64,000 nt of DNA. Origin: Aurelia coerulea (lineage: Eukaryota > Cnidaria > Scyphozoa > Semaeostomeae > Ulmaridae). Positions 1-11,755 of the stretch are shown here, piece by piece (position 1 is the stretch's first letter; every line of letters begins with the position of its first letter). The position numbers were made by a program, and so were the translations under genes. The DNA lies in contig CM076961.1 in NCBI GenBank assembly GCA_039566865.1, positions 5,665,501 through 5,729,500 on the forward strand, given 5' to 3'. Below the pieces are notes generated by a model. That model was given only the letters and a program-made list of their open reading frames with translations. It was not told the DNA's origin and did not search any database.

Positions 1-686
1 GTACACAGCACAGAGTCAGTCTTCTCAATGTCGAGATGACATATGAATAACTTTGTGGTTTCAAATTCCGGTGTTTATGTAGTGCCAAGATAATCAACTG
101 TTATACGAGCTGGCCACAGGGAATCAGACAGCGTGATCATTGATTGGTCAATACTAACAGACGTTAGAATTTGAAAATCCCTGTAACTAGAAAAACTATG
201 ATATACACAGATAAACAGGACTGGGTCACAGGACACCAATTACTCTGTGAACAGTAGGTCACGCGTACAGTACAAGGTAGGCGCCCTTAGCTCAATTTTT
301 CGAAAGTTAAAAAACAACCCTACCTGAATCGAAAAAGCAAAGAAACTTTTGTAATATACAGTTTTAATTTTCCTATCGCACTCAAAATTGTTTTGACATT
401 GTACAGTTATAGCAACTCTTTGGACAATATTTTGAGTGCGAATTTTGTTATTTACTTGCTTTAAGATTTTACTATGTAAATTGGGAGCCCTTCAGACAAA
501 ACAAAATTAGCTTTACACTTCCGCCATTTAAAATATAAGAGACACGTAAGAAACATTTGGGGCATATTCTTTTGGGCATCTGAAGTCTGCGAAGTTTTCT
601 GAAAACGGTAGACTTCGCAGAGAAAATTGCCAGTTACCAAAAAAATGCGCATTCTGAAAACGGTATAGTTGGTAGACTCATGGGTA
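1..686. other. No gene seen; AT-rich intergenic DNA
   Basis: I see no convincing coding region here. A small hairpin near 582-617 pairs CTGCGAAG with CTTCGCAG around a short loop, and the phrase CTGAAAACGGTA recurs at about 598 and 653. Nothing in the stretch supports a function. Confidence 0.4.
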
Positions 687-877
687 GTTAGACACTGCTG
701 GTTTGCTTCTATGGAGGAGCGCTGGATAATATGTACCTGCGGAGGAAATTTTTTATGGTACTGTGGAGGAGATAGCAAAAGAACGAAAATATCTCCTCCG
801 CAGTACTATAAAAAATTTCCCCCGCAGATACATATTATCCAGCGCTCCTCCATAGAAGCACACCAGCAGTGTCTAAC
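687..877. mobile_element. Palindromic MITE with TA target duplication
   Basis: This 191-bp segment folds back almost completely. The left arm starting GTTAGACACTGCTGG is matched by the right end CCAGCAGTGTCTAAC, and the inverted homology continues inward for about 90 nt per arm to a centre near 780. It is flanked by TA at 685-686 and at 878-879, the duplication expected of Tc1/mariner-type insertion. It has no coding capacity. The superfamily assignment rests only on the TA and is an inference. Confidence 0.7.
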
Positions 878-1452
878 TATTTATGGTTTTTCAAGGTTTC
901 TTGAAGGGACTTTCTCGAGAATATTCTTACAAAGTGACCGATATCAACCAAAGAAAATGCTGAAAATAATTGTGCATGTTTGCTGTTCAATCAGATATTA
1001 CAAAATCGTATTGCCTATATATTCAGGGAGTAGGAGCCATTCAAACAGCCCACATTTTTTCTGACTCTTCCAGTATGTTTTTGAACAATAAGATGGACAA
1101 TAAAATGGAGAAGATAATGTGATCTGTGGGGCTAAATTGCCATCAAATTTGATCAAACATTTTAGGGCTGTTTTGAAGGATTTTAAGATAAAACACTCTA
1201 TTAGGTCATTTGAAATTTAGAAATGATACAGCAAATTTTGACAAGCTAAATTTCAATTCTATGTTGACATATTTGCTATGCAGAGATGTCAGATTATAGG
1301 AGTCTGATAAATTGTTGAGAATATCTAAAAATTCTTCTGACTCACTCAAAGGAAGCCTATATTATGGTTTGTTTAAAAAAGTATTTTCTTTCTTTCACTT
1401 ATTGTCGTGTTCTTTTCCCCTTTCTTTGGCCTCTCAACAACGCATGCTATTT
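878..1452. other. No gene seen
   Basis: AT-rich sequence with no supported coding region, repeat or RNA gene. Confidence 0.35.
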
Positions 1453-1553
1453 GTGATATGAATACTTTTTCGAGAAAGTACGTACAAGAGAACATAGGAA
1501 CCTTTTGCCCCCTTTTTGTTCATTGTGCTCTCTCGAAAAAGTACTCATTTCAC
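1453..1553. repeat. Short inverted repeat, possible MITE
   Basis: A left arm beginning GTGATATGAATACTTTTTCG is matched by an inverted right arm, with two mismatches in the outer 23 nt and about 50 bp between arms. No clear target duplication is visible, so this may be a MITE or a simple hairpin. Confidence 0.4.
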
Positions 1554-1724
1554 AAGTAACACACTTTGTCAATAGGTGACAGAAAGGAAAACAAATTTTG
1601 AATAAACCGTAATATGTGTATCATGTTACTCAATCATTGTGCAAATCTTCATATTCTCGACTGTGGTGAAACAAACTGTTGCGCCCCTATTTGTTGCATT
1701 CACCTATTTCCTTAAGTTCTCTAA

Positions 1725-2770
1725 GGGCCTGTTTGCATGATTCCGTCTTGATGGGATATGTCGCCTAGCAGGGACATCTTGCCTAGCTGGGACGTTTTTT
1801 TCTTTTTGCGTTTACATGAGAGACAGAGCGAAGTGGGACGGGGTGAAAATTATCCACGCTTAATAGGTTTAACCGATTACCATAATAAAAGACTGATCAT
1901 TATCGCATGCGCATTGATGTCAATTTCATCCCAGCAAGGCGGGCTATTGGACTCATGAAATAGTCCTAGTTATCGCAACAACAACAACAACAATGTCAAC
2001 TACAACAGAAACATCTGGGATTTATGGACTTTCACATCAAAAATGGGACGAAAGTAAACAACTGGGGCATCAATTTTTCTATTCACGTCGTAAAGGTGTT
2101 ACATCGAAACGAGGTAACCTTCGGAGTTAAAAATGTTCATTCAGCTGTGATGAGCTCATAGTCACAGGGGATAAATGGCCTTCAAAATGAGGAAATTCTT
2201 GCTGAAACTGAAAGGTTTGTTGATTCTTGGATCGAAGAAACATTCATGTGAATACTTGTGGCTTTTGTTCATTGGTAACGTCACAAAGCTTGAATTTTGA
2301 GGCATTTTATCATCTGAGAATTGAACCAAATGGTTAGGCCTATCCGCCATTGTCTGGAGCACTCGGCTCTTCGTACAGTGTTGGTATGGTTTCCATATCG
2401 GACGTGACGTCAAGGGAAACAATTACGTCCTAGTTTTTGATGTGAAAGTCCATGAGTCGTAGTTATAATGTTCATCAGCATATCAATAGCGATAACAACG
2501 AGCTTGTAATCAGTCTAACGGGCTATCCCGTCTGTTTCTGTTTACATGGAGAAAGTAATCCTGTTCACACGGAATATGCTGAGACGGGATGAAAACATCC
2601 CGGCAAGACGAAACTCTCATGTAAACGCAAACATGTAAGCATGTAAACTCATGTAAAGGATGAAACTCTCATGTAAACGCAAAGCGAAAATTGGATGTGT
2701 TTCCATATAGGCAGCCTGGGTACCCCGGCAAAGCGAGATCCCGACAAGGCGGGATCATGTAAACAGGCCC
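1725..2770. mobile_element. Non-autonomous PIF/Harbinger-like element
   Basis: The 1046-bp element has termini GGGCCTGTTTGCATGA and an inverted right end reading TCATGTAAACAGGCCC. It is flanked by TAA at 1722-1724 and 2771-2773. A 3-bp TWA-type duplication is the hallmark of PIF/Harbinger insertions. Subterminal variants of CTCATGTAAACGCAAA recur near 2611-2685, as do GGGA/CCCG-type blocks near both ends. No transposase is present, so the element is non-autonomous. A diverged right end of the same family occurs near 31900-31955, and internal sequence from 2440-2520 recurs near 7560-7640. Confidence 0.65.
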
Positions 2771-4125
2771 TAAATGTCCAATTCACCTATGTCATTCATT
2801 TTTGCAAGATTTTTGAAGGGGCTTTCTGCAGAAAATCACCCATATCCACTGGAAGGAATGGCTCATTAAGACCGGGTAAATTACTGAACCTAATTGAACA
2901 TATTGGAAATAAAACAAGACATTTTTCAATATTATTGCTTTGATATTCATGGAGCAGCGGCCTTCCAAGCGGGGATCCTTTTTTTTGACTCGCCCGGTAT
3001 ATATTCCCATTGCTCTATTGCTTATATCTTGAATCTGAACTGACTTTGAGGTCTTAATATACTGGGTGTCCCAAAATGATGTATTATTGTTTGATTACTT
3101 GTGTGTCCATAACCAGTGAGCCATTTTCAAAAACTTTATTTCATCCGCTTGCCGAAAGGCTATACACGTTTTTTTTATAAGAAACTTGGATCAGCACATA
3201 GTACTAAAAGTTTCTTAATTTCGCATGAAGATTTCGGTGTTTTAGTAGTAAAAGTTTCTTAATTAGTTTCTTATTTTTTGGGCCTAAAATTGCGGTATTG
3301 TTCGAAGTTGAGCCTTCTTCTCCACAAAGGGCTTCCATTTTGCATTGACATTGTCATCAAGAAGAAGCCATGCACATCGAGGCAAAAATTTACAAATTTT
3401 GCAGTTAAAAGTCAAGGAAAGACGAAGGCATCTTTGTTAGAGAGACATAGAATAAGAGAGACATACAGATATAACGTTTTAGAGTTTCTTAACTGTTCTT
3501 GAGCGTAGTACTAGAGTTTCTTAAATTTTTGGTCATCGTAGTACTAGTTTCTTATAAACCAGTTTCTTATAAAAAAAAACGTGTATTGTATTTGAGGATG
3601 TTGCTTGTGGTTTCGGCCGATTTCTTCTTATCAAAAAGAAGATGGATAAACCTGCTCAAATTCAAGCCTTAGATGGCATGAGAAACAACCTTCTTTCCCA
3701 GTTTTAGATGTGATGCAAAAGGCTGCACGTATATGTCGCTCAGGGAATATATGTCGTCCAGAGAATACGAATTCATTTAACACTGAGTTCATTACCTGCA
3801 CAGAATTATTCATAGTGTATCCATAATAGACACTGCTTACCAACATACAATAGCACATAATTTTTTGTTATTTAGCTCATCTTTAAAGTATTTTCATATT
3901 ATCATCACACTGTTCACGTATTCACTCTCTATTTTCTATTCCTTATTCATTCATTCTTTGTACATGGCTTAGCCTGCGTGAAAATTGCTTGGTTCTCACT
4001 AAAGCCTATCAAAAATTAGCTGTCTGCGAATAAAAATACTTCAATTATTACTTCCCATGTTAACTTTGCGATATGTTAAATCTCACATGATATCTAATTT
4101 GAGATAATTTGAGACAGTAAGAGCT
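2771..4125. repeat. Segment duplicated at 31.9-34.3 kb
   Basis: Sequence from the right end of the Harbinger-like element through about 4125 recurs in diverged form from about 31885 to 34315. Shared landmarks are the phrase at 3000-3060, the one at 3820-3880 with the stop of a short dispersed ORF, and the one at 3960-4125 ending in GAGAGCTCGTCAGAA. The other copy carries a TTAA-flanked MITE and a CCCAGGG MITE that this copy lacks. This copy instead carries the MITE at 3165-3583. No host coding function is evident. Confidence 0.5.
3165..3583. mobile_element. MITE with CACGTTTTTTTTATAAGAAAC ends
   Basis: The 419-bp element has terminal inverted repeats reading CACG, a T tract and ATAAGAAAC at the left and the reverse complement at the right. 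TA flanks it at 3163-3164 and 3584-3585. Internal copies of AGTTTCTTAA in both orientations give a dense array of short subterminal repeats. An inverted second copy lies at 28532-28940. It has no credible protein-coding capacity. Confidence 0.65.
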
Positions 4126-4129
4126 CGTC

Positions 4130-4300
4130 AGAATTTTTCAATAGCGGTCCAACACTTTTGTAAAAGATTGTAGCTAACGTAGATATATTTGTTTGATGGA
4201 TAACCTTGGCAACATTGTTTTCTATACTTGTATTTGAATGAATCATTTGCCGCTAATAAATTATTGGCAAGTTTTACCAGATTACGATAGATATATTGCA
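4130..4300. repeat. 170-bp dispersed repeat, copy 1
   Basis: Sequence beginning near GGTCCAACACTTTTG and running to about 4300 recurs in direct orientation at 6264-6420 with scattered mismatches. The two copies bracket exon 1 of gene A. A MITE-like origin is possible but no ends can be defined. Confidence 0.5.
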
Positions 4301-4451
4301 TTATGTATGAATAGCCAAACATCCCTAACCAATCATAATGGCAGGAATAGCGTTAAATCACAGTCGGGATCACAGTCAAGGATGAATATGTTTGCATAAG
4401 CTAACTAACAACAATTAAAGCATATTTTACAGAAGACTGTGCTTCAAAAAG

Positions 4452-4766
4452 ATGGGATCTTCCATAGCTCCAATCTTCCTTTGCGTCTGCCTGCAGTTTT
4501 TAATTGGAGAGCTGAGAGCACAGCAGATGGAGCTTTTCGCGGAGGATTTTAGAATCAATGATACACCTTTGAAGCAAAGTGAAGAGGCATCGCCATTGCA
4601 ATGTACCCATAGATGCCTCAGGGAAGCAAATTGTAACTCATTGGCATATAAGCTGAAAGGCAACGCCCATAACGTTGTATGCGCCCTGTACAGCTTGGTG
4701 ATAATTAACTTTCTAACAGAGTCAACGTCACTTGTAGCTGATAAAGGATGGCGTTTGTACGCAAAG
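4452..4766 (+). CDS. Gene A exon 1: signal peptide and PAN/apple-like domain
   Basis: The exon encodes 105 residues starting at the ATG at 4452. Residues 1 to about 23 form a typical secretion signal with a hydrophobic core (APIFLCVCLQFLIG). The remainder has a PAN/apple-like cysteine arrangement: QCTHRC, then a Cys five residues later, then a fourth Cys about 20 residues on before ALYS. It closes with KGWRLYAK. Translation ends in phase 0 at a consensus donor AAG|GTGAGA. The 315-nt length equals that of the paralogous exon at 48798-49112, and the products match along their length. The product is probably secreted or a matrix protein with a binding role. The ligand is unknown. Confidence 0.75.
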
Positions 4767-5288
4767 GTGAGAATTAGAGTTTGGCACGTTTGTTAATGAT
4801 GCACAAGGCGTCCTGAAAATTTTCCATTTGGTGTGGCTGCTGTGGATGAGTTGTAGCTTTAATTTTCTCAATGTTTACACAGTCGCATTGGCCAGGCTAC
4901 AACTTAGAGTTTTAGACCTTATTTGTGCTTGTTTGAGCAAGGGCCCTAGGATGACATTAAAGTTTTCTTGCTTTCTTTTGGTGCAGCCTTGAGTTTATTT
5001 GTATAAGTTCTTCGCAGATGACCTAGTTTTTGACATAAGGTTAATAACTTTAATAAAATGCATCCTTGAACTTGTAGAACTTGCCCAAAACTTCACTATT
5101 ACCACAAGAACAAGCTCTTTACAACGGGGCTACACCCTTTTAAACTGTGACACGCCCTCTTTAAATTCAAGTTTTTGCAGCCATTGAGGTCATTCGGCTG
5201 AAGAATGTGTCGTTTGAGTTGTTTATTTACAAGTACACAGGAGACTTGCACAGTCCAAATTGCCCATATAGCAACAACAACAAACGCC

Positions 5289-5887
5289 GAGTACTGTAGT
5301 GAGTCCTGTTCCAAGTACTCACCACAGTACTCACTTTGAAAAAAGCTCCACACAACTGGCAGAACCTTAGGATCTGCCCATAAATGAGCTTCAATCATGT
5401 CAAATACTCATATGAACGAGTTATATTCATTAATGTTGTTAATATGAACAGTTTCAAAGCAGGATTTTCAAAATTCTCAACAGTACTCGCCATTTTCCCT
5501 TAAAAAGAACAGTATTGTATTCTTTATTAACAGAAAAAAAGTGAGTACTGTTCGTATTTTTCTATAAAAAAAATTATTTTTGCTTGAAATAAATTCAGTT
5601 TGATGTCAATAAACTATCTTCAGGTCAATTTTGACATCTCCATGACAACATGACGTTATGTCAAATTGTTGTTCCACAACAACATTATGCGGAAAGGGTA
5701 TGAAAATGTTGTTGATAGTGAAAAATCAAAATTAGCTGGACATGAAATATGCGTGATACATGAATTTAAAGCTTTTGATGCACTGAATACATCTGTAGGC
5801 ATATTGCTTCTATCCACTGTCAAAATAGAGAAATACGGACTGAAACGCAAGTGAGTACTGTGGTGAGTGCTGTTGGCAGTACTCAGC
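5289..5887. mobile_element. MITE-like inverted repeat in gene A intron
   Basis: Both ends carry clustered copies of GAGTACTG and CAGTACTC around GTGAGT, in inverted orientation: GAGTACTGTAGTGAGTCC at the left and a matching block at 5853-5887. The middle is AT-rich and has no coding function. The ends are themselves nested inverted repeats, so exact boundaries and target duplication are uncertain. It lies in the first intron of gene A. Confidence 0.45.
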
Positions 5888-6263
5888 AGTAAAGCTCACT
5901 TCTTGTAAAGTTAAATGTATGAGGACAGAAAACTTTGACATATTTCCTTATGAGGACTAATTCTAAATAGAAACATCTTATCTTCACGATAAAAACTACT
6001 GTTGACGCATAGATTTGTTATTGGTGCAATGGCAGCGGGTCGAATATGTTCACCTTTAAAGCTGTCCTTCAGACAATCTCTTGCAAAAGTGTTGGACCCC
6101 AACGAAAATCTACGTTTTTCGGAAATATTGCCGCCCCCCTCCCCCATTTCAATTTTGCTTGCATTGGCGAATCATTCTTCTAGTGGATCTGCATGAAAAC
6201 ACCTCTTTGCCAGGCAACCAACATTGAAACGGGGGGAGGGGGGACAAAAATTCGAATTTTTCG

Positions 6264-6420
6264 ATAGGGGTCCAACACTTTTGCAAAAGATTGTAGCTAC
6301 CATAGATATATTTGTTTGATGGATAACCTTGGTAACATTGTTTTCTATACTTATACATGAATCTATCATTTGCCGCAAATGAATTATTGACAAGTTTTAC
6401 CAGATAGCGATAATATTTAG
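6264..6420. repeat. 170-bp dispersed repeat, copy 2
   Basis: This is the direct counterpart of 4130-4300, sharing GTCCAACACTTTTG and GTTTGATGGATAACCTTGG. A short G/C homopolymer block (GGGGGGAGGGGGGACA) sits immediately upstream at 6231-6248. Confidence 0.5.
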
Positions 6421-6791
6421 ATATCTAATAGATGCTAATATTAAGATATCTAATATTTTGACATATATGTCTTCTATTACGACTCGTAATCATCTCTCCC
6501 GATTATGGTATGGTCTTATCAACCACGTCTATGCGGAAAACAGCTACAGTTTTTTTCTCACAATTTTTCGCTATTCCAGCACCTCTGAGGGGACCATTAT
6601 GGAATAAAGGTCATCTTGACCTTTTAACGCTATCCTGCCACTGTAATTAGGGGTGTTTTTCCTTTACGTTTTAAACTTTATATATTGTATTATATCCATT
6701 CTCATAATATAAACTTGTAAATATTTTTAAGTAACGTGGCAAATGATACATACATATATTCATTAAAGTAAAGTTGTTATTTTTCTCTTAG

Positions 6792-6864
6792 AAGCCACAA
6801 GAAGAGCCAAAATGCGACCCAGCAGTTACTTGCAAAAATATGTGGTCATGTTGCCATGTTCCAG
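6792..6864 (+). CDS. Gene A exon 2: short Cys-rich linker
   Basis: A polypyrimidine tract ending TTTTCTCTTAG precedes the exon, and a donor CCAG|GTAAAC follows it. In phase 0 it encodes about 24 residues containing KCDPAVTCKNMWSCC, with spaced cysteines, and ends in phase 1. Gene B exon 2 (51387-51474) has the same phase and the same cysteine layout, including the WxCC motif and a final Pro-Gly across the donor. I could not find the expected third exon of gene A between here and gene B. It may be lost, too diverged to recognise by eye, or hidden among transposons. Confidence 0.65.
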
Positions 6865-7749
6865 GTAAACAAAGCTTACGAGAAGACCCATTATCGTAAA
6901 GTTCACCCCTTTCTTTATTTGGATAAAGGGTAGGTAGAATAAAGTAGCATAGGCTAGGTAGAATAAAGAACTGATAGTCTCTTCCCTTTAGCTGAATATG
7001 GCTGAATTTACACTAGAGTCTTTGTCTTTGTGTAAATTGCCTTTGTACGGATGAAATTAAATTTTGTACCCAAAATTAATCACTTATAGTTTTTAGGCTA
7101 TTGATACATTGATGCGCGATTCTGCCGACCGAGACCGCTCTTACTGGGACTCATAATATTACGGCAATAGTTTTGGACTGACTTTTTTCACTTTTGAACG
7201 CCCTTGGGAACGAGGCTGCTATACACAGTCATGTACTATGTACACAACCAACTGCAACGCCATTAGAATCTCTGCAAATTCGATTGATTGATGTTGAACA
7301 ACGGAAACTCGAAGCTCAAAGCAGAGTTTCAAGGAGCTTGGCCGGACAGAATAAAGTCTTACGATGAAGAATACCATGAAAACAGTTGGCGACAATATAA
7401 AATTTTGTACGTAGGTACTATTTTGCTGCTTTCGCTAAGCATTAACTGATTTATTGTGAAGTTTTCAAATCAATGTGTTTCATTTGAAAACTACAAATGT
7501 TTATGCTTTTCTGCCTAGGCCCTTATCGAAACGAGGCAGTCATAGTCATTTCAAAATAATGGCGTTTGATTATGAGTCGTAGTTAGGAGCGTCCGGCAGT
7601 ATTTCAATAGCGATAACTACGACCATATCATCAGTCTAGCATCAACTTACTAAGGGCCTATTTATAAGAGGGAGGGTAAAACACCTCACCTGCCAGACCA
7701 GAAGAGGACCGACGAGGTTCCACCTTCCCAGGGAATCCTTTGTATTGTT

Positions 7750-8361
7750 TAGTTTTTTTTTACATATAATCCAATAAAATATGACAATACATATTACAAC
7801 CTACACTACACTACTTACAAGAATTACTGTACAATACTACTGGGACAAATACCCCCGGGGAGCAAAAGATTGTGTCTACCCCAAGGCAATTAACATAAAT
7901 ATAAACAAGAAAGAAAGACAACTAAAACAATACCTACATGACAGAAAATAATTGCGATTTAATACTAAAGTCTGCTTCATATTAGACGTTAGATGAAAAT
8001 GATTGCGAGGAAAATTATCCAAAGTTTATTCTATTTTCCTTTCAAATTGAATGAAACTCATTGAGAGTATCTGGTTGATGGTTGAGTCTTCTGGGCGAAA
8101 ACCTGATTAATCTGGCTTAAGAAGTTCATGTGATACAAGATGGGAGTAAAGAGAGTCGTACATGAGTTTTTCAAGTACTTTCCCCAAAATTGGTAAAAGA
8201 GAAATAGGACGGTAATTCCCCTTCACATTTTTCCCATTGAACCGGCACAACATTTGCCAAATGTCCAAATTTTGGAGAAATGAGCCACGCCTCAAACAAT
8301 TTGTGAAAATTATCTTGAGTCGCAGAACCAATGCAGCATCGCTCAACTTTATCATCCTCAC
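7750..8361 (-). pseudogene. LINE reverse-transcriptase fragment with internal deletion
   Basis: On the minus strand 8361-8030 encodes the early fingers/palm part of a non-LTR reverse transcriptase. NYRPISLLPILGKVLEKLM is diagnostic, followed by HELLKPD, a stop where Gln is expected, and SGFRPEDST. Catalytic YADD sequence is absent. The downstream 7750-8030 has A/T-rich 3'-UTR character, suggesting that the central coding region was deleted. The fragment is inactive. The family is L2/CR1-like by the NYRPISLLP motif, with moderate certainty. Confidence 0.65.
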
Positions 8362-8636
8362 AGATATTTCCTCCCAGCCATGTGCTTTGTTGGGATTAAG
8401 CGATTTAGTGACATTAAGTACTCTCCAGATGTTTGGGAGTACAAGTTTGGATGCCGGTTAAATTATCTCCAGGATTTGCGGAGTTATTGCCTCTCCAATA
8501 GACAAAATCGGCGAAGGCTTGTCGAGACCTGTTTACGCCACTTCAAGTCAGGTGATAAAGCCTCTTGATAAAACCTCTTTTGAATTTTATAAGTTATTTC
8601 GCAACGAGCAAACTTTTGCCATGAATGTAAAAAGTA

Positions 8637-8935
8637 GTAGACCAGGCGACAAAGGGGGGTATCGTCAAAGTTGGAGGAACTTTGCCAGACAAGGTGGATT
8701 TGGTCAATTTCGGGCCGCTGATTCCGAATATGGTTGTTATACCAAAGGGTGTGGTCTGCGTTTAGCCTCTATTTCAGTTTTAAACCTCGTTTTCGACGAA
8801 AATCGTAAAACCTCTTTTTGAGCTAAATTATGTATGTATGATGGTTAAAGTTGATGTTACTAAAGCAAATGAGGAGCGCTGAGTTCAAATTAATCAATTT
8901 CAGACACAAAAAGCAGACTTCATAGGAAAAGATGA
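8637..8935. repeat. Left arm of a 290-bp inverted pair
   Basis: This block, from GACCAGGCGACAAAGG to about 8935, is repeated with high similarity in inverted orientation at 12925-13212. A second inverted match, centred on GGATGCCGGTTAAA, pairs 8400-8490 with 13550-13617. Together they bracket about 4 kb of unrelated sequence. The pattern suggests either a transposon with long inverted ends or two oppositely inserted copies of one repeat. Confidence 0.6.
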
Positions 8936-10061
8936 GCATAGGATTTGTAACATCGCCCGAAAATCTAAGAACAAAGGCATGCGCCTGCCCACTCATCCAG
9001 ATTTCGAAGTAAAAAATGGCAGCGCATCTACGATCTGCAGCGAGGAAATGTGCAGGATTCTATTAGCAAATCAAGGAGAATTTTGGGGAGGACCTGAGTC
9101 ATTCTCATCGTTGAAATCATAGAAATGTCTATGGTTGAACTGCAATATCAAAACACAGAAGAAACGCGAACAACAGAAACGTTGTTCCGCTTTAGCTTCC
9201 TCGTCGATCAGCCTTGTGCTTGTGCTTTCATTTGCCATCTTTTGTACACCTTCAAGCTTGTTGTCTGGCTGACCACTCCGCACAAAACTTTTACATGCAC
9301 GATTTCTTTTCTACAGAAACGTTTTCGAGATAAAACTGTACCAATTTTGCTTCGAAGTAGATTAAAACCGGCTGTCCAGAACTGCACAGGAACGCTTTCT
9401 CAGACACTTCGCAGGTAAACAACTCGTATATTGCACCATAATACCTCGCAGGGGGAGCGCGGATCATCCGAGAAGAGGCCCTCGGTGCTCGAGACAAAAC
9501 GCAATTTATATGCCAAAAATCTTCAAAATATATCATGATAATTTATATCAAAATATTCCCTGAGAATTAACTTATTCAACCTCACCTGTCATTTTCTCGA
9601 TTTGCAAACGAGGTAGACACAAAATGCTGTCATACATTCATCAACTCAAAAGTTGAGTAAATCAATAGGACTAAGCAATGGGTGAAGTTGCAAGTGCGAG
9701 TTTAAGAATTGGATTATATGCCAAAGAACATCCTTCAAATATGTTGAATATAATATCAAACTGTTCCCAGAAGAGTGAAGTAGTTAAATCCACTTGTCAT
9801 TTTTTGATTAATGCGAAAGTACTCCGACGAAAGAGAAAATGATGCTGATTTTGGAGGTTTTTGCGTACAAAAAGTGGATGCAATCTGACCCACGCATAAC
9901 AAGGAAGTAAGTGTTAAGCAAATGTTACATATCTTTTGCGTTGTCTAAAGTGCGATCACAAGACGGTACCACTTAGATATCTGCAAGTCAGCTCTCTCTT
10001 CGAAACCTCTTCCAAATTAGCCATCTTTTTGCTTGATAAACATTATTTACCCTTCCTTTTC
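8936..10061. other. No gene seen
   Basis: I see no coding region with recognisable motifs and no clear repeat boundaries. Short open frames here lack splice context or homology. Confidence 0.35.
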
Positions 10062-10369
10062 CCCAGGGGGGGGGGCACTGAATTATATTTAGGATAGGGG
10101 TGCTCAGGCTGAGGTACATCGCATCAACCCAAAAAATAATTTCTACCATAAAAACAGACCCAAAAAAATAATTTTTCCTATCTTATTCCCAATACTTTTC
10201 ATTTTGTTCATATTTGAGACCCAAAAAAGTAAGCCAGAATTTCAGGAACCCAAAAAAATAACTGTACAAATGATTGACCCAAAAAAATAATCCTTGCTCA
10301 AATTTTAGACCCAAAAAAGTAACCTGAGCACCCCTATCCTGAATAAACCAGAGTACCCCCCCCCCTGGG
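10062..10369. mobile_element. CCCAGGGGG-ended MITE, copy 1
   Basis: The 308-bp element starts CCCAGGGGG and ends CCCCCTGGG, with perfect 8-bp direct repeats TCCTTTTC at 10054-10061 and 10370-10377. Subterminal GGATAGGGGTGCTCAGG is mirrored at the right end. The interior is built from repeats of the form ACCCAAAAAAATAA. An 8-bp duplication suggests a hAT-type or similar transposase, although the termini are not the usual CAG. Related copies lie at 27059-27505 (same subfamily), 33025-33639 and 37704-38022. Confidence 0.75.
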
Positions 10370-11158
10370 TCCTTTTCAAGGCACAATGTATTATTTCGCG
10401 TATTCTTTCGATAATTCTTTGGTATAGTCATAAAAAACGGAGACAAGTTTCGTTGATCACACATTTCATTTCGTTTTTAATTATGTATTCAGGATTGTAC
10501 GTTCGGTTATAAACGACTGCTAAGTTCCCTGCTCAAAAACCTATACTAAGTACAATATGTCTGTGCAGGAGGGTGTTGAAAAAAACCCACTTTAAGTCGC
10601 GATTCTTTTGAAAATGATCATATTTGAAATAAGCTAACACATATCATATGAAAGCACGATTTATTTTCGTGGCTACGGGGTATGCACAGCCCTTTGCTCC
10701 CGGGGTATCGTTTCAGCAGCATTTTTAAATGTATTGTAGCTTTTTATTGGAATATGAAAAAGATAATCGTCTCTACGATGATATCTATCTTGGGAACATT
10801 GAAATATTTCTCATTGAATTGTTGTTTCAGTGATGTGAGGATATTTTAGATGCAGGCCAATGCAAGGCAAATTCGGCGAAAACGCATCATTTCCTGACCA
10901 TATTTCAAAATCGTAGATAAATCTATCTTATGGGAGTAAATTTGTCTGTAACCTAGCTAATGGCATCACCTCAAGTGCCCCTGGGCCTAATCTGCTTCAA
11001 TAAGATATTTTAACCTTTTGCCATTAATAAGGTCTTCATTTTTAACTTACAGTATCTCTAAAATAGCATATTTACTAACATATCTATTAAATGATTAATA
11101 AATCCAGTACAATGTATATCTAAACTGCATATCATTGGAAAAAATAAGATAACATATA
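10370..11158. other. No gene seen
   Basis: AT-rich sequence with no supported feature. Confidence 0.35.
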
Positions 11159-11753
11159 CAGGGTGTCCCAAAAAGATTGTGCCCCGTTTGTCTGAAGATT
11201 GCGACAAAACGGCAAAAGATTCTCGCCAAACTTTTGCATGATGGTGCTCTTCAGATGTTCAATTAAAGTTTGCCACCATCCCCGTAAAAATCCGTTGAAA
11301 AATGATGAAGCTACGACCTTCAGAAGACCAAATTTGCCTGACGACTGAAACCAGCAGTCGGCCATTTTGCCTTACTATTTTGCAGTGATAAGTATCTTCA
11401 CCTGAGGTGAGAAATAATTTCTGTGAGGTCAGAAATAGTAGAACTCTCCGAGGATTATCAAAATTTTCACGAGAGCTATGATATTGGAGGCTGCTGTTTC
11501 ATTTTCATTCCATAAAGCTATTTATCGCTCTAAAATAGTAAGACAAATTGGCCGACCGCTGGTTTCAGTGATCGGGCAAATTTGGTCTTCTGAAGGTCAT
11601 AGCTTCGTCATTTTTCAACGGATTTTTGCGGGGATGGTGGCAAACTTTAATTGAACATCTGAAGAGCACCATCATGCAAAAGTTTGGCGAGAATCTTTTG
11701 GCATTTTGTCGCAATCTACAGACCAACGGGGCACAATTTTTTGGGACACCCTG
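11159..11753. mobile_element. Mariner-like MITE with about 200-bp inverted ends
   Basis: The 595-bp element begins CAGGGTGTCCCAAAAA and ends TTTTTTGGGACACCCTG, flanked by TA at 11157-11158 and 11754-11755. The arms stay complementary for about 200 bp each with scattered mismatches and enclose roughly 170 bp of unique sequence. CAGGGTGTCCC ends plus TA fit Tc1/mariner-type elements. No transposase is present. Unpaired relics of similar ends occur near 3062 and 11845. Confidence 0.75.
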
Positions 11754-11755
11754 TA

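Noticed and set aside
3278..3502. A 74-residue frame also open in the inverted copy at 28615-28839
   Set aside because: The two peptides differ at many non-conservative positions, the start is not an ATG, and the sequence is the interior of a MITE. The frame is probably open by chance in both copies.
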